Assembly (NCBI RefSeq): GCF_905147045.1
Contig: NC_065889.1
Coordinates: 1,245,001 to 1,309,000, forward strand
DNA: 64,000 nt
Origin: Nymphalis io
Taxonomy: Eukaryota; Arthropoda; Insecta; Lepidoptera; Nymphalidae
Direction: 5' to 3'
Below are positions 23,701-33,900 of this stretch, piece by piece. Every line of letters starts with the position of its first letter. Position 1 is the first letter of the stretch. Below the pieces are notes generated by a model that searched no databases, was not told the origin of the DNA, and saw only the letters and a list, made by a program, of their open reading frames with translations. Both the position numbers and the translations under genes were made by a program.

Positions 23701-26700
23701 ATACGAATCGATTTGTGTTTGAAACCGGATTTTGAATTCGTTTTGATATATCAGACGAATGCCTAGAATATAAATGTCATTTGCAGTTCGCGGCGATCAC
23801 CTGAACCAGCCGCTGGCCGAGTTCGAGGGCGGCACGTGTGCGCACGCGGCGGCGGCCCGCGGGCGACTGAGCGCGCTGTGCGTGCTGCAGTACGCCGGCG
23901 CCGCGCTCGACGTGGCGGACGGCGCCGCGCGCACGCCGCTCATGCGCGCCATACTCGGTCAGCACGGTGACGTAGCCTTACCGAGATATATGTCACTTCA
24001 CGGTGACGTCACATTTCGATAAAATGAGCACACTATTATACTTATACTAATACCATAACTGCGAAAGTAAAAGACGGCTTACGCTTTCACGGCTGAATCC
24101 CAAGTTAATACTTAGGTTTTTTGTACACTAACACCAGCCTACCCCCAACACGCGGGCCAAAGCGTGGGCGAAAACCAGTGAATTATATAAAAAAAATTAT
24201 ATTTTAAAACAATACCTTATTTCTTTGGATATATATATTGAAGGTTTAATTAATTTCGTTTATATTATTTTCGATACAGCATTATTAGACAAGGAGTCAA
24301 TAGAAGAAGCAGAACATGAGATCCACGACGAAGAAATTAATGATAGTAAGGAGATTAAGCCGGAACAAAATGAAGAAGTCGACGCCGAAGTAAAAAAAGA
24401 CATAGAAGATGAGAAAACTGATGTGAAGGAAGAAGATAACAACGAGGACCCGAACAAGCCGACTGAAGAAGATCTTTTTAAAGTTATTAAGTATTTGATT
24501 GCAGCGGGCTGTGATGTTAATAAACAGGTAGCTATTCAGACATTTTTTATAGAACAGGAAGGCGGAGGAGCATATGGGCCACCTGATGGTAAGTGGTCAC
24601 CAACGCCCATAGACATTGGCATTGTAAATGTTAACCATCGCTTACATCACCAATGCGCCACCGACCTTGGGAACTAAGATTTTATGTCCCTTGTGCCTGT
24701 AATTACAGTGGCTCACTCACCCTTCAAACTTGAACACAACAATACGTAGTAAATAAGTTTTGCTGTAGAATATCTGATGAGTGGGTGGCACCTACCCAGA
24801 CGAGCTTGCACAAAGCTCTACCACCAGTAAAAGTTATCTTGTCTCTAAATGATTGTTATTGAAATGTTTCAATACATTATAGTTCGTGCCACTTCATTAT
24901 CATCATGATATTTATTATTTTTACTGGACACAATAAACATCTTGCTGGCAATTCCAAACATTCAACATTTTTCATTCATTAAAATGGACTATACAACCTC
25001 AAATGACTTTGTTTAATGCAGAGTAGTAAGGCTTTGTACAGGCCGGTCTGGGTGGGTACCACCCACTTATTAGATATTCTACTGCTAAACAGCAATACTT
25101 AGTATTGTTGCGTTTCGGTTTAAAGGGTGAGTGAGTCAGTGTAACTACAGGCACAAGGGACATATCATCTTCGTTTCCAAGGTTGGTGGCGCATTGGCGA
25201 TGTGAGGAATGGTTATTATTTCTTACATCGCTAATGTCTATAGCGGTGGTGACCACTTACTGTCAGGTGGCCCATTTGCTCGTCCGCCTGCCTATAACAT
25301 AAAAAAATAATTAAAATAATAATATAGTAAAGTTAGGGTTACATACTATTGTTTATATGTTGTAAAAACATGACTCCTAGAAATTTTCTAGATAAAAAAA
25401 AAAACAAATTTTTTTTCGAAATAAAAAATAGCTGTACTTAACGTACACAAATGAAATGTTATATATGAACGAAATGTAGTAGAATATGAGCACTATGTGG
25501 TTCAAATCTTAAGAAAAGGTTTTTTACTTGTTGTTAGAAAATAAACAACATGTACGCTCCTTCCTACCGCCCGACTCAATTCATTAGTGCAAAGGGCTTA
25601 TATTTATACCAACTACGCGTAATTAGTGATGCGATTTCTGCTGTATGAATGGGATATGATCGCGATAAAATAAAATTGCAGCGAAAAGAAAGTGATCGTT
25701 TATTAATATATTAAACTTTTATGAATTATCTTGTGTACTACTGTACCTCCCATGTGTTAATATTCAAGATAGTCACTCGCACGGAGCAAGCGAGGCGCTA
25801 CTGTGCGCCGGTGGGGCGGGGGCTAAATTCCTATTTGACCTGGAGTAGTATAGACTTGAATAAATAGTTGGAGAAATCTCGAAAATATCTGAGTAAGATA
25901 TTCGTTGAGAGGTTTCTATATATTCGTGTCGCGTCCAGGGCCCGGAAGGCATGACGGCGCTGCACATGGCGGCGCAGCACGGCGGCGCGCCCGTGTGTCG
26001 CGAGCTGCTGCGCGCGGGCGGCGCCGCCGTCGACGCGCGCGACCACGGCGGGTGGACGCCGCTCGTGCGCGCCGCCGAGAACAAGCACCCCGACGTCGTC
26101 AGGTGGGCCGCTCCGCGAGCGTGTGTACTGTGATATACGAGTCCACAAATAAACGTAGACGAAGACCGCACCGACCGAGGGCTCCAGTCTCTGGAGCTCC
26201 GTTAAAATATTGCAAAATCACAATTCGAGTCGTATTCTACAGAATGCTGCTGGAGAGCGGCGCGGACGCGGCGGCCGGCGACGGCGAGGGCAACCTGCCC
26301 GTGCACTGGTGCGCGCTGGCCGGCGACGCGCGCTCGCTGGCGCTGCTGCTGCGAGCCGCGCCCGCCGCGCGGGACGCGCCCAACGCGCACACCGACACGC
26401 CGCTGTCAGTGACACGCGCGTAGCCGCACACGCGATTATCTGCTCTATTAATTATGTATTATGATCTTTATTACGTTTTTATTTGCTTAGGCACGTGGCG
26501 GCGAGGGAGGGTCACTACGCCTGCGTGGTCGTCCTCCTCGCTCATGGAGCTAGGGTTCGTATTTTCAATTGACGTTTCGTTTCACTTTTTTACCATTTTG
26601 TATTAGTAATTAATGAACCTTTCAGACGGATCAGGAAAACTCCGCGGGTGAACTACCGGTCGACGTCTGCAGCGGTCCGAGCCACAACGCCATCTTGCTC

Positions 26701-29523
26701 AACATGCAGATGACGATGGCCGTCAAGGATAAGATACCGCGAACTCGCATCCTTTCCAGGTTAAATAATTCTATGAGTAAACAAAACGTTTTTCATATTT
26801 AAATTATTTTGTAAGATCTATAGTCGAAATAATCACCAATATACAAAAAACAAAATACCAGCTCAGTGAAGTGAGGGAAAATAATCTAATCCTATCTTTT
26901 TTAATAGAAATCTTGATCTCACCACCGGATAGCCCATTCGGACGTCATCACACACATGAACTTGACGTTCTTGTATTAAAAAGTTCTTAGATTAAATATA
27001 TAATAGCTTCAATTTCTTCCGATACAAATCACTTTAATATAATGTTAATATATAACAAAGAGCTTTTCACACAGCGACATATCAAACGGTCGTGAACCGT
27101 ATCCCGTGCCGTGCGTGAACGAGGTGGACGACGCAACCCTGCCCGACGACTTCACGTACGTGTCGCAGCACGTGATGCCGGAGCACGTGCCCCTCGACGA
27201 CAGCATAGAGACCATGCAGGTAACAATATATAAAGAATTATCTAATATATAATATTAATAATAAATAATATTATAGTATTTTAACCCGAATTTATTTATG
27301 GTGGCAAGGCAGTTTACACGTGCCTGATAATAAGTGGTCACCACCACATCACATTGGCACTGTAGTTATATTAATTATTCCTCACTCCGTTAATGTCGCC
27401 TTCGCATTCGCTGCGCCGTCGCCATCGCCAACCATGAGACCTAATATCTATCCCTCGTGATTGTAGTGGTTCGCTATCACTCGCTCTAAAATGTAACATT
27501 CAGTTTTAGATCAATAGACGAGGAAATGGTACCTATCCAGGTGAGCTCGCACAAAAGTATCACCTGTAACAGTTTTTCTATTGTTATTTAAATGTCTAAT
27601 ACCGCATCAAAATATTATACTAGTCCAGTCAACATAAAAATCAGAAATAGTGAATTGCCTAGACCGTACTAATCCTATCACCCCGCAGGGCTGCACGTGC
27701 AAGCAGTGCGGCGCGGAGTGCGCGTGCTGCGTGCTGGGCGTGCGCGGCTGGTACCGCGCCGGCCGCCTGCCCGCCGCCTTCCCGCACCACGACCCGCCCA
27801 TGCTGTTCGAGTGCAACCAGACCTGCGCCTGCGACGCGGTAATATGCGAAACTAGATTTTGTAGAAAAAATATACTACTATAAAATAATAATACGTCTGG
27901 AATATATTCCTTCGAGGAATTAATGAGATCCGAGAGGTAGCAGACGTTAAACGAAACTGAAATACGCACCCACAAATGATCAAATAATCGAGTATTGACT
28001 TTAATAAAGGTGTGTTATGTATTTTCTTTTTGTTGATTATTTATTCTGCATTTAGAAACATTGTCCGAACCGCGTCGTGGGCCGCATCGAGAGCGCCGGC
28101 TCGCTGGCGACGCCCGTGGAGGTGTACCGCACGGTCCGCTGCGGGTGGGGCCTGCGCACACTGCGGCGGGTGCCGCGCGGCGCGCTCGTGGCGCTCTACC
28201 GCGGGGAGCTGCTGCCGCATGAGCGCGCCGACTCGCGGCCCGACGACCAGTACATGTTCGCCCTGGACCTCAAGCCGGATCTCCTGGAGGTAGTGACTAG
28301 GGTTAACGAGTTCACAGATTCTTTATGAAAATAGCGGTATTGCACAACTATTCCATAAATCGTAAAGGCTCCACCAGCCAAAAAATCTAAAGTGCCATGG
28401 CCCTCATGTCTGTAATGGCAGAGTTCCACTCATCTTTAATATAAGAATGCTGTATATTTGAATGTAGAGAATGAGAGAGAGTTGAGTAGAGTATTTTTGT
28501 TGGAAATGTTTAGTGCTAGAGAAACTGATCACACTTATAATAACTCTATATTTTATATTGTAGATAGAGAAGTCAAACTAAATTAATTTTGTAATGAAAC
28601 ATTTGTAATAATTTAACAGCAATGCAGTGACCAGACTCAGCTCTGTGTGGACGCGGCGAGGTTCGGTAGCGCCGCCCGCTTTATGAACCACAGCTGTCGA
28701 CCCAGCGTGGCGCCCGTGCGAGTGTTTAGTTCCATTCGGGATCTGCGTCTGCCGCACGTAGCTCTTTTTGCTCTACGAGATCTGCCCGCCGGACACCCGC
28801 TTACGTAAGAACCAACATAACTAATAAAATAACTTAGCTAAATAGTAATGAAACTCTTTCTAGAATAAACTGTTATGTTGATAAAGGAACTGCATGGAAA
28901 TGTCCCACTGCTGGGCTAAGTCCTCCTCTCCTTTTGGGGATTAGTAGGTTGATAAAGGAGTACTAAATACAGTACAGTACAGTAACAGCCTGTGAATGTC
29001 CCACTGCTGGGCTAAAGACCTCCTCTCCCTTTTTTGAGGAGAAGGTTTGGAGCTTATTCCACCACGCTGCTCCAATGCGGGTTGGTGGAAATAATAATTA
29101 GAAATTAATTATCTTCCAATTACATTTTAGTTTATTTGCCAAGACAACCTAGCTAATACAATATAGATTTAAAAAAAATTAATCATTCCTTTTTATGCTT
29201 TAACATTTTGGTAGTTTTATGACAATCAGTATGTGTAATGCTTCCATATTGATTAATGTCAGACTTAACAATTAAGAAAAAGATCATAAGAAGACTTGGC
29301 ATGTGTCAAATAAAATTCTGCCATATGATTATCCACTCGTAGCTAAGCAGCTTTAAACTTTTCTTTTAAGACGAGTACTGACGTTTATGTATATATTTTT
29401 TAAATTTTCAGATTTGATTATGGTGATAAATTCTGGTCAGTAAAGTCAAAATGGATGAAGTGTGAGTGTGAGGCTGTCGACTGCAGATACCCAACAAAGA
29501 CCACCGAAGAAACCGAGTCATAA
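17714..29523 (+). CDS. G9a: Histone H3 lysine-9 methyltransferase G9a/GLP (EHMT), complete, 19 exons
   Basis: Nuclear SET-domain enzyme that mono- and dimethylates H3K9; its ankyrin repeats read the same mark. The predicted protein is 1207 aa: a low-complexity acidic/basic N terminus (1-410), a cysteine-rich domain with PVFCQAVELVDG and CCPTCGLFCT (about 411-545), ankyrin repeats (about 600-930), pre-SET cysteines GCTCKQCGAECACC, SET motifs GWGLRTL, FMNHSC and FDYGDKFW, and a post-SET CECEAVDC. The catalytic NHSC and DYG residues are intact. The start is ATG 17714; an upstream GTG at 17657 is in frame but is not a plausible start in an animal. Every junction is GT-AG and phase-consistent. Exons 6-17 are much richer in G and C than exons 1-5. 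Vertebrate names are EHMT1/EHMT2. Confidence 0.94.
18898..19222 (+). repeat. SINE family C copy in EHMT intron 1
   Basis: A tRNA-like head (box A TTGGTCTAGTGG, box B GGGTTCAATTCCC) is followed by GGGTTTTTCTGTCAGAAAATT and a body ending near TTGGCTAATCGGATCGGACATTATTATT. A second good copy is at 57488, with an inverted copy at 55712. Confidence 0.85.
20622..21030 (+). repeat. SINE family B copy, diverged and interrupted, EHMT intron 3
   Basis: The left part (GGTCACCAGTGCCCATAGACATTGGCATTG..) and the right part (GCTTGCACAAAGCCATGGGG) match family B, but about 170 bases (20833-21001) of foreign sequence lie between GGGTGGCATTT and CCAGCAGGCTTGC. Confidence 0.75.
20833..21001 (+). mobile_element. 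Nested insertion inside SINE B (3' end of a LINE-like element)
   Basis: It begins with TATATA-rich sequence and ends TTTGAGTGTGCAATAAAGATACTTATTATT, a polyadenylation-signal ending like a non-LTR element 3' end. ACTTAT/ACTTAA flanks on both sides may be a target-site duplication. Confidence 0.5.
21671..21950 (+). repeat. SINE family B copy in EHMT intron 5
   Basis: From TTATAGAATAGGAAGGCGG to GCTTGCACAAAGCCCTACT, sense to EHMT. The internal GTAAGT of other copies is GTAACT here. Confidence 0.85.
23275..23765. repeat. CGATT-rich foldback element in EHMT intron 8
   Basis: The intron is packed with GATTTC, AATCGATT and TCCGATTT words, with complementary words on the two sides (for example ACAAATCGATTTC on the left, AATCGATTTGTG on the right). 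It contains a perfect 14-bp palindrome CGATCTATAGATCG at 23629-23642. This suggests a MITE or foldback transposon; the ends are approximate. Confidence 0.5.
24032..24180. repeat. Dispersed-repeat remnant in EHMT intron 9
   Basis: The sequence TACTAATACCATAACTGCGAAAGTAA..GCTTACGCTTTCACGGCTGAA..GCGGGCCAAAGCGTGGGCGAAA resembles a non-autonomous repeat; a related piece (AAATGCGAAAGTGAG..) is at about 33170-33270 in Mps1. The class is not settled. Confidence 0.35.
24543..24832 (+). repeat. SINE family B copy just after EHMT exon 10
   Basis: It starts 16 bases past the exon-10 donor with TTTTTTATAGAACAGGAAGG and carries ATG|GTAAGT at 24586-24594, a stronger-looking 5' splice site than the native CAG|GTAGCT. 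Sense orientation. Confidence 0.85.
25020..25305 (-). repeat. SINE family B copy in EHMT intron 10 (antisense)
   Basis: An inverted full-length copy between AGTAGTAAGGCTTTGTACAGG and CTCGTCCGCCTGCCTAT, in the same intron as the sense copy at 24543. The pair could form a hairpin in the pre-mRNA. Confidence 0.85.
27285..27570 (+). repeat. Degenerate SINE family B copy in EHMT intron 15
   Basis: Only the skeleton is left: CCTGATAATAAGTGGTCACCACC, CATTGGCACTGTAG, and a GTACCTATCCAGGTGAGCTCGCAC end. It is older than the other copies. Confidence 0.55.
28893..29090 (-). repeat. Two tandem SINE family A tail fragments in EHMT intron 18
   Basis: ATGTCCCACTGCTGGGCTAA occurs twice (28893-28935 and about 28996), separated by an AGTACAGTACAGT stretch. 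The second copy extends to CCAATGCGGGTTGGTGG. Confidence 0.75.
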
Positions 29524-29708
29524 ACTATTTGTAATTATCTATAACAATATTGATAAATTAATAATTATTTTATATAAATCATTATAATTGTATATTATTG
29601 TATTATAATATCAATATAATGTAGTAAGCATAACTTTATATATAAGACACAAAAATATGAAATTATTTCTTTAACCTGTGTTTATAATTTAATATACTTA
29701 TCGAAATC

Positions 29709-29714
29709 AATAAA
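29709..29714 (+). terminator. EHMT polyadenylation signal
   Basis: AATAAA about 190 bases after the EHMT stop, followed by an A-rich stretch; the best 3'-end candidate. Confidence 0.55.
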
Positions 29715-29827
29715 CCTACATATTAAAATTAAAAAAAAAAAACAAAATAAATCATATATTAAGTAGCGAAGTAGGACTTTAATTAACTGGACTAGATCGA
29801 TTTATCGACGATCTGAACTTGAATCGT

Positions 29828-29835
29828 TATCGATA
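29828..29835. promoter_or_regulatory. DRE (TATCGATA) site 1
   Basis: Exact palindromic TATCGATA, the DREF-binding core element of many insect replication and mitosis genes. It lies about 1.1 kb before the Mps1 start codon. Confidence 0.4.
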
Positions 29836-29938
29836 TGAAACATGAACAAATAATATATCAAAATACACCCTACATATCATATCTACCTACCTATTTCCTT
29901 TCTAGTATATGTTATCAACAACAAATTACTTAAGTCAG

Positions 29939-29946
29939 TATCGATA
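29939..29946. promoter_or_regulatory. DRE (TATCGATA) site 2
   Basis: A second exact TATCGATA, 111 bases after the first. Paired DREs are usual in DREF-controlled promoters, which supports a promoter here for the downstream mitotic kinase gene. Confidence 0.4.
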
Positions 29947-30407
29947 CGAAAACGTCATTGACGCTTTAAATAATAGGTAAATTACATAAAAACAGCTTAC
30001 ATAAAACAGTAATTAACTAGAATAATAAATTATAATGAAGTTACGCTTAAAAGCTTTTAGCATTTACATAGCAGCATAATCGACAGTGATTATATAGCTT
30101 GTCATTGAATAGATGACAGAAAAAATCTGCATATCGGATCCAATTTCCGAGACGTTAAAAAACAAAGTACCAAACCATTCTTGTGCCGTGCACGATTGTG
30201 TGTTTGCCAAAACCCTACAGGGTTACATACAGCCACTCAGACTTAGGAAAATGCAATCAGATTAATGATTAACGATTACGACTACAATATGTAATCCATC
30301 AACCCTGATCACTTTACAACGAAAGTAATGAAAAATGTAAAGTGAGTGAGTCAAGTAAGTGCCTCAGATCACCCCGCGCGCCCTCTTCCGAATCAATCAA
30401 AGTTACT

Positions 30408-30527
30408 AACTTGGTGTAAACTCGTCTGAATAACACCCATTTATCACATATTGTACCGCGAAATAGCAATACTTATTATTGTTGTATTCCGATTCGAAGG
30501 GTGAGAGAGCCAGTATAATCTCAAAGT
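30408..30527 (-). repeat. Partial SINE family B copy
   Basis: Antisense 3' half only, with AACTCGTCTGAATAACACCC and TTCGAAGGGTGAGAGAGCCAG as family hallmarks. Confidence 0.6.
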
Positions 30528-30887
30528 CGACTATTTATTATTAACAAATTGATTAAATAAAAAAAATATTATCTTTTTCTTAATTTATCTTACATCAAAC
30601 GGATCGATTTGAGGTTATATTAGAACAGACACACGTTGTATTTTATAACGGGTTAATACAGAGTAATTGATTACTAACTACTTTACTAGACTATAACAGA
30701 TTATTATCTTTTTTTTTTGGCTGACAACATTAATGAACTGGGCTGTATACTTTAGATATTTGCCTACTTTATTTTATGAATTTTAATGTCAAAATAATTA
30801 TTTTTAAAAGTTTTACTTTTAACGGAACCTACCTATCTTGTGTTCAAAATAAAAAGTGAATTATATAGCATTGTAAAGTGTAACCCT

Positions 30888-30913
30888 ATGGATTTTTTTG
30901 CCTAATGTGTTGA
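30888..30913 (+). promoter_or_regulatory. Two short upstream ORFs before Mps1
   Basis: ATG at 30888 opens a five-codon ORF ending TAA 30903-30905. Its last A starts a second ATG (30905) with a two-codon ORF ending TGA at 30913. Both lie 15-40 bases before the Mps1 ATG, if the leader covers this stretch, and could damp translation. Confidence 0.4.
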
Positions 30914-30927
30914 GTTCCATTAAAACC

Positions 30928-33900
30928 ATGAACGGTAATTCTGAATCCACATCTAATAGCATCAAATTTGCGCCGATGCCTATGTCGGCGTTACTCGCTA
31001 ATTTGATGCCTTTACAACAAAATTCGGATAGTCCTGACTCTAGTTTCACAACAGACGAGAGTGATGTATCCTCGAACGAAGTTTCATTGAAAACTCCTCT
31101 TAAAAACAAAACAATAATGTCGTCAACTCCACAGTATAAAACTACAAAAGATTTTCAAAGTAATGCATCCGAAAAGAAAAACATTATAAACGACCATAAC
31201 AAAGAGAATGCTAACGAAAACGATATTAAGCAATTACATAATTATCATTCTAAGGACAGTATTTTACCTAGTGGTCAGAAATTGGCTAAAGCGTCTTCCG
31301 CTTATCCAAATTCAGAAGCAAAAAAACGGAATGTACTCATGCAACATGACTGTAATGTAAAGGTGCCACAGGTACAAAGTAAACTTAATTCAGCTCATAA
31401 GAAGACTCCAGATATTAAAGTGCCGAATAGTTGTCAGAAAACGAAAACAGCGACGCCTAAAATTAAATCTGGAATAAGGAAATTCACACCTGGTTCATCA
31501 AGACACAATCAAAAGAAAACACCTCAGCAAACCATAATTCAGAACAGAGATAAAGTGCGATGTGAATTGTTTAGACATAATCAACAGAAGGATGAACAGC
31601 TACCACCACCCCGAGAGCCTGGACCAGTTCCTATTGTTGTGCCAGTACCAGAAACCCCAATCAATAGAAAACCAATGCCCGCTTCATATGCAGCAACACC
31701 ATCTTACCCACAGGGCATAGTGGGGAACAATTCAAAGATTTTGTTCAAAACAACATGCATTAAAGATAAAAAATATATGTTCATTAAAAAATTGGGTACC
31801 GGGGGATCCAGCGAAGTTTATAAGGTTTATTTTCATAAATATTTCTTAGCTTTTCAACAAAACTATTAATGTTAAAACTAGTATAGCTCAATTAAAAAAT
31901 AATGCTGTCAGCAAATGCCACATAACCATATATTTCTATCTTTTTAAAAAAGTGTATTAAATTCAGTTGTTATTATAGGTACTAGAAGTAGGAACGTCCT
32001 GTGAGTTTGCAGTGAAGTGTGTGTACCTGGCCACAGACCATGACCTCGCTCAAGGCTACATCAATGAAGTGAGGCTGCTGCGAGAACTACAAAATTCTGA
32101 TCGAGTTATTCGTCTATACGACTAGTTAGTGCTGCCTTTTATTTTTTTTAAAGTAGTAAAAAGAATCATTTTTTTTAATAATTATGTTATTGTCGTATAA
32201 GTCGAGATGGCTCAGTGGTAAGAACGCGTGAATCTTAACCAATGAACGTGGGTTCAAACCCGGGCAAGCACCTCTGAATTTACATGTGCTTAATTTCTGT
32301 TTATAATTCATCTCGTGCTTTTCGGTGAAGGAAAACATCTTGAGGAAACCTGCATGTGTCTAATTTCATCGAAATTCTGCCACATGTGTATTCTACCAAC
32401 CCGCACTGGAGCAGCGTGGTGGAATAAGCTCCAAACCTTCTTCTCAAAAAAGGGAGAGGAGGCCTTAGCCCAGCAGTGGGACATTTACAGGCTGTTACTG
32501 TACTGTTACATAACAATACACAACATAATTTTACATAACACTCACTTGGTACAGTTAAAGTGTTGATTTATATGATTATAGTTACTGTAATTAAAGTAAA
32601 CCAATATTAAAAATTTTGCTTTACAGTGAATATGATCGTCAGAATCAATTCCTACGCATGGTGCTAGAGGTGGGCGAGACAGATCTGTCGTCGTTTCTTC
32701 GCGCACGTGGTGCTGGTCTGCCTCCCGCGCTTGTGCTACATTATTGGGAAGAAATGCTACACGCTGTTCATTACATACATGAGCATGGTATGAATTACAA
32801 TTTTTTTGCTAATTAATAGTATTCAATTGAAATTTAATAGTATAAAAATGTTTAGTTTTTGGATGAAAGATTACTTATTTTATACATAATATAAATTCAT
32901 AGTTTATGCCTCTCATTATAATATTTTATCTTCAGGAGTTATCCATGCAGATTTGAAACCAGCAAACTTCTTATTAGTTTGCGGGCGACTGAAGCTGATC
33001 GACTTCGGCATAGCGTCAGCAATAAGTGGTGACGCTACTAGCGTGGTGCGCGCGCAAGCTGCAGGCACCTACTCCTATATAAGCCCTGAAGCCCTTATGG
33101 GCGGTGCTGGCGGTTATGGCGGCAGCGCAAATATCAAAGTATGTTCTTGGTTATCCTTACTATTATTATAAATGCGAAAGTGAGTTTATTTGTTACGTTT
33201 TCATGACTTAACTACTCAACCTATCATCATAAAATTTTGCATACACATTCTCAGGGTACAAAGGACAAAGACGCAACGAGCAACGCATATAACGCAAGCG
33301 AAAACTAATAGTTAAATATAATAATACTTATAACCATTCCTACAGTAATCGTGACAGCTGACAGTGAATGCCCCACTGCTGGGCTAATGTCTCCTCTCAT
33401 TTTTTGAGGAGGATGATTGGAGCACATTCTACTAATGCGGGTTGGTGCAATACACATGTGGCAGAATTTCAGTGAAATTTGACACATGCAGGTTTCCTCA
33501 CGATGTTTTCCTTCACCGTTAAGCACGAGATGAATTATAAACACAAATTAAACACATGAAAATTCGGTGGTGTTTTCCCGGATTTGAACCCACGATCATC
33601 GGTTAAGATTCACGCGTGTTAGAACGCGTTGTCACTGTTGTCATGATGGTGACAAATATTTTACTCTATTATTTAGTAATTTTTCTACTAATATGCAAAA
33701 ATATTTATATGGGATATTGAGATTTAAAATTAACGGCCTTACTTAGAGACATTGTTTAGCGGGTGATTAGTTAAACAATGCTGTCTTCTTCTTTCGAATG
33801 TCAAATCAATAATGTCAGAAAGAGCAAAATCAAAGTTTAACTGAACATATGCTAAGCAACGTTAGTTCTAAGGTAGTTTATTTTTAAAATAAAATAACAT

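Larger units (their letters stand above)
22556..29523 (+). other. EHMT exon map, exons 7-19
   Basis: Exons are 22556-22761, 22943-23154, 23787-23966, 24280-24527, 25939-26102, 26243-26404, 26491-26554, 26626-26759, 27075-27219, 27689-27838, 28056-28289, 28620-28804 and 29412-29523 (stop TAA 29521-29523). Exons 8-14 carry the ankyrin domain, 15-16 the pre-SET, 17-19 the SET and post-SET. Confidence 0.88.
29715..30887. other. Intergenic region and presumed promoter of Mps1
   Basis: AT-rich, with a partial antisense SINE B (30408-30527) and two exact TATCGATA sites at the left. No coding sequence is seen. A non-coding first exon of Mps1 may lie here. Confidence 0.45.

Noticed and set aside
25773..26464. 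Several overlapping ORFs on both strands around the EHMT ankyrin exons
   Set aside because: Arg/Ala-rich translations are shadows of exons 11 and 12; only the ankyrin frame is supported by motifs and splice phase.
30898..30927. N-terminal extension of Mps1 starting at TTG 30898
   Set aside because: Non-ATG start; ATG 30928 is a better choice.
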